Below the pieces are notes generated by a model. That model worked only from the letters and a program-made list of their open reading frames with translations. It ran no database searches and was not told the origin of the DNA. Shown in pieces: positions 5,487 through 6,603 of a DNA stretch of 6,603 bases. Origin of the DNA: Clostridia bacterium DTU080 (lineage in GTDB: Bacteria > Bacillota > Limnochordia > DTU080); contig LFTP01000206.1 in the NCBI GenBank assembly GCA_001513395.1, forward strand, positions 1-6,603, given 5' to 3'. The position numbers and the translations under genes were made by a program. Position 1 is the first letter of the stretch; each line of letters opens with the position of its first letter.

Positions 5487-6311
5487 TTGCAGGCACAGGA
5501 CTGGTACGTTCTGTGGGCCATCGTGCGCAAGGAGTGGCGGATTTTCTTACGCTACCCTCTCAACGCGCTTCTGCGCATCGCCGATCCCTTGATCTGGCTG
5601 ACACCGGTTTATTTCATGAGCCTCAGCTTTTCCGTCAACGGGCGTGCCCCGGGCTTTGAGGCCTTCACCGGCACCCATAACTTTCTCGCCTTCATTCTGC
5701 TCGGCAACATCGTTGGCAGCTACATCAGCGCCGTACTGTGGAATATGGGCTTTTCTTTAAAGCAGGAGATGGAGCAAGGGACGTTGGAAAGCCTGTGGTT
5801 GACGCCCAACTCCCCGTGGTTGCACTTGATCGGACGCAGCACGGTCAGTGTCCTCGTCACCGGGCTCAATACGTTGGGTGTATGGTTAGCGGCATATCTG
5901 CTTTTTGGTTTTGAGATCACAAGCGCCCTTGGGCCGGCATTGCTGGTGCTTATCCCGATGGTCATCGCTCTGTACGGCTTCGGCATCGCCTACGCCGGCA
6001 TAGTGTTATACTTGCGGGACGCCGTTACCTTATCCGATATAGGAACTTATACCCTCCAGATATTGTCCGGGATCAACTTCCCCGTCACCGCTTTACCCCG
6101 TCCTTTGATGATCGTCGGACTAACACTGCCCATGACCTACGCCATCGACGCCATACGGGCCTTGCTCATCGGCACAACGCCGCTGGTAGCCATAGAGGTG
6201 TCTTTGGCCATCGTCCTTATATCGATGTTCGTCTTTTTGATCCTCGGACGCGTGGTTTTCGAGCGCATTGACACGAGAGTGCGCAAAATGGGCACGCTGA
6301 GCACGCATTGA
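5487..6311 (+). CDS. ABC-2 type exporter permease, second subunit
   Basis: This 274-residue inner-membrane protein is probably the partner of the preceding permease in a heterodimeric ABC-2 channel. It begins with AIVRKEWRIFLRYP, equivalent to VLRKDLIVFRRYP in the partner. It has about six helices (near residues 27-48, 66-90, 112-140, 146-176, 186-206 and 238-258), the conserved LKQEMEQGTLESLWLTP segment, and INFPVTALP...LPMTYAIDAIR before the last helix. The C-terminal MGTLSTH echoes GTLGHY of the partner. The start is TTG at 5487; it is the only usual bacterial start codon before the conserved N-terminal region and is served by GGAGG 10 bases upstream. The gap from the first permease is 15 bases, with only TGA and five codons between the two frames. 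It is the last gene of the operon. Identity between the two permeases looks low but spans their whole length, so the duplication is old. Confidence 0.92.
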   Translation: MQAQDWYVLWAIVRKEWRIFLRYPLNALLRIADPLIWLTPVYFMSLSFSVNGRAPGFEAFTGTHNFLAFILLGNIVGSYISAVLWNMGFSLKQEMEQGTLESLWLTPNSPWLHLIGRSTVSVLVTGLNTLGVWLAAYLLFGFEITSALGPALLVLIPMVIALYGFGIAYAGIVLYLRDAVTLSDIGTYTLQILSGINFPVTALPRPLMIVGLTLPMTYAIDAIRALLIGTTPLVAIEVSLAIVLISMFVFLILGRVVFERIDTRVRKMGTLSTH

Positions 6312-6364
6312 ACGTGCTGCCACAGTCGACCGCTTCGAATGGCGTCAGGCCGTGGGTTTAACGA

Positions 6365-6410
6365 GTATCGCCAGATACGGTGAGCGGAAGCGGTCTAAGC
6401 CGCTCCGCTC
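6365..6410. repeat. Two hairpins at the junction of convergent genes
   Basis: GTATC-GCCA-GATAC (6365-6378) is followed by a longer stem (6382-6410): GAGCGG with CCGCTC and AGCGG with CCGCT, 11 pairs with one bulged base around a 6-base loop. The second stem overlaps the last codons of the minus-strand gene. No T-run follows on either strand, so these are not standard intrinsic terminators. They may still stop or stabilise the two convergent transcripts. Confidence 0.45.
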
Positions 6411-6603
6411 GTCTGTACGTGGAGTGTCACCCCTCGCCCGCCACGCTCGATCTCAACCCTGATCCATTCGCCGGCAGCTATCCGGCACATCTGATGCATC
6501 AGACTTGTGCCGTCGTAGACCGGCTGTCCGTTGACGGTGCGCAGGACATCCAGCGGTCTCAGACCGGCGCGGTGGGCCGGACTGTCAGGTACCACTTCCA
6601 GGA
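6395..6603 (-). CDS. PDZ-domain protein, C-terminal end (runs off right edge)
   Basis: About 68 C-terminal residues are visible, all within one PDZ domain: SPAHRAGL, then DVLRTVNGQPV, a helix (TSLMHQMCRIAAGE), then WIRVEIERGGRGVTLHV. This matches PDZ domains of secreted or membrane bacterial proteins such as HtrA/DegP-type serine proteases, site-2 or C-terminal processing proteases, where the domain binds exposed C-termini. Here the PDZ is the last domain and stops 3-4 residues after its final strand. That fits an HtrA-like layout (protease, then PDZ) but does not prove it, since no catalytic residues are in view. The frame stays open to the edge (LEVVPDSP), so the GTG at 6593-6595 is an internal valine. 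It is convergent with the export operon, with an 83-base gap, so it has its own promoter and no evident link to that operon. Confidence 0.82.
   Translation of the reverse strand, partial: LEVVPDSPAHRAGLRPLDVLRTVNGQPVYDGTSLMHQMCRIAAGEWIRVEIERGGRGVTLHVQTSGAA

Noticed and set aside
1..6603. CRISPR array, tRNA/rRNA, insertion sequence ends, attachment sites
   Set aside because: No regularly spaced repeats, no cloverleaf-type sequence, no transposase motif and no matched terminal repeats were seen, despite the decayed gene region.

Overview
The window looks bacterial and moderately GC-rich. Its genes have strong Shine-Dalgarno sites (AGGAGG/GGGAGG types), and its content is ABC transport: sugar-type extracellular solute-binding proteins (SBPs) on one side and an ABC-2 export operon on the other. 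SBP duplication and strong ribosome sites would suit a carbohydrate-feeding Bacillota-like or similar lineage. That placement is an inference; the sequence holds no rRNA, tRNA or marker gene to fix the taxon.

Layout. Positions 1-581 (minus) hold the N-terminal part of a family-1 SBP that runs off the left edge. Its strong ribosome site and ATG are out of frame with the signal peptide. Positions 601-1205 have no gene I can recognise. Positions 1206-2504 (minus) encode a complete 432-residue family-1 SBP with a signal peptide. Positions 2505-2676 are its leader, with an unassigned Shine-Dalgarno-like site and a possible gene tail on the minus strand. Positions 2677-3294 (plus) hold a decayed internal fragment of a third SBP, cut by a TGA where a tryptophan codon is likely. 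Positions 3295-3505 hold a near-consensus promoter (TTGACA, 17-base spacer, TATGCT) that drives the operon to its right.

Positions 3506-6311 (plus) form a compact three-gene operon: an ABC-2 (DrrA/NodI-like) ATPase and two paralogous six-helix ABC-2 permeases. The gaps are 16 and 15 bases. The three proteins should assemble into an exporter with a heterodimeric membrane channel powered by two copies of the ATPase; the cargo cannot be read from the sequence. The ATPase carries an insertion of about 50 residues near its N-terminus and lacks a recognisable Q-loop glutamine. Positions 6312-6394 are a short convergent junction with two hairpins. Positions 6395-6603 (minus) are the C-terminal PDZ domain of a protein that continues past the right edge.

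The left half reads as a sugar-uptake neighbourhood undergoing duplication and decay: three SBP-related units and no permease in view. The right half is an intact, separately promoted export module. I see no clear evidence of an entirely new system. The points most worth checking are the ATPase insertion, the two in-phase permeases, the SBP remnant and the odd start of the left SBP.
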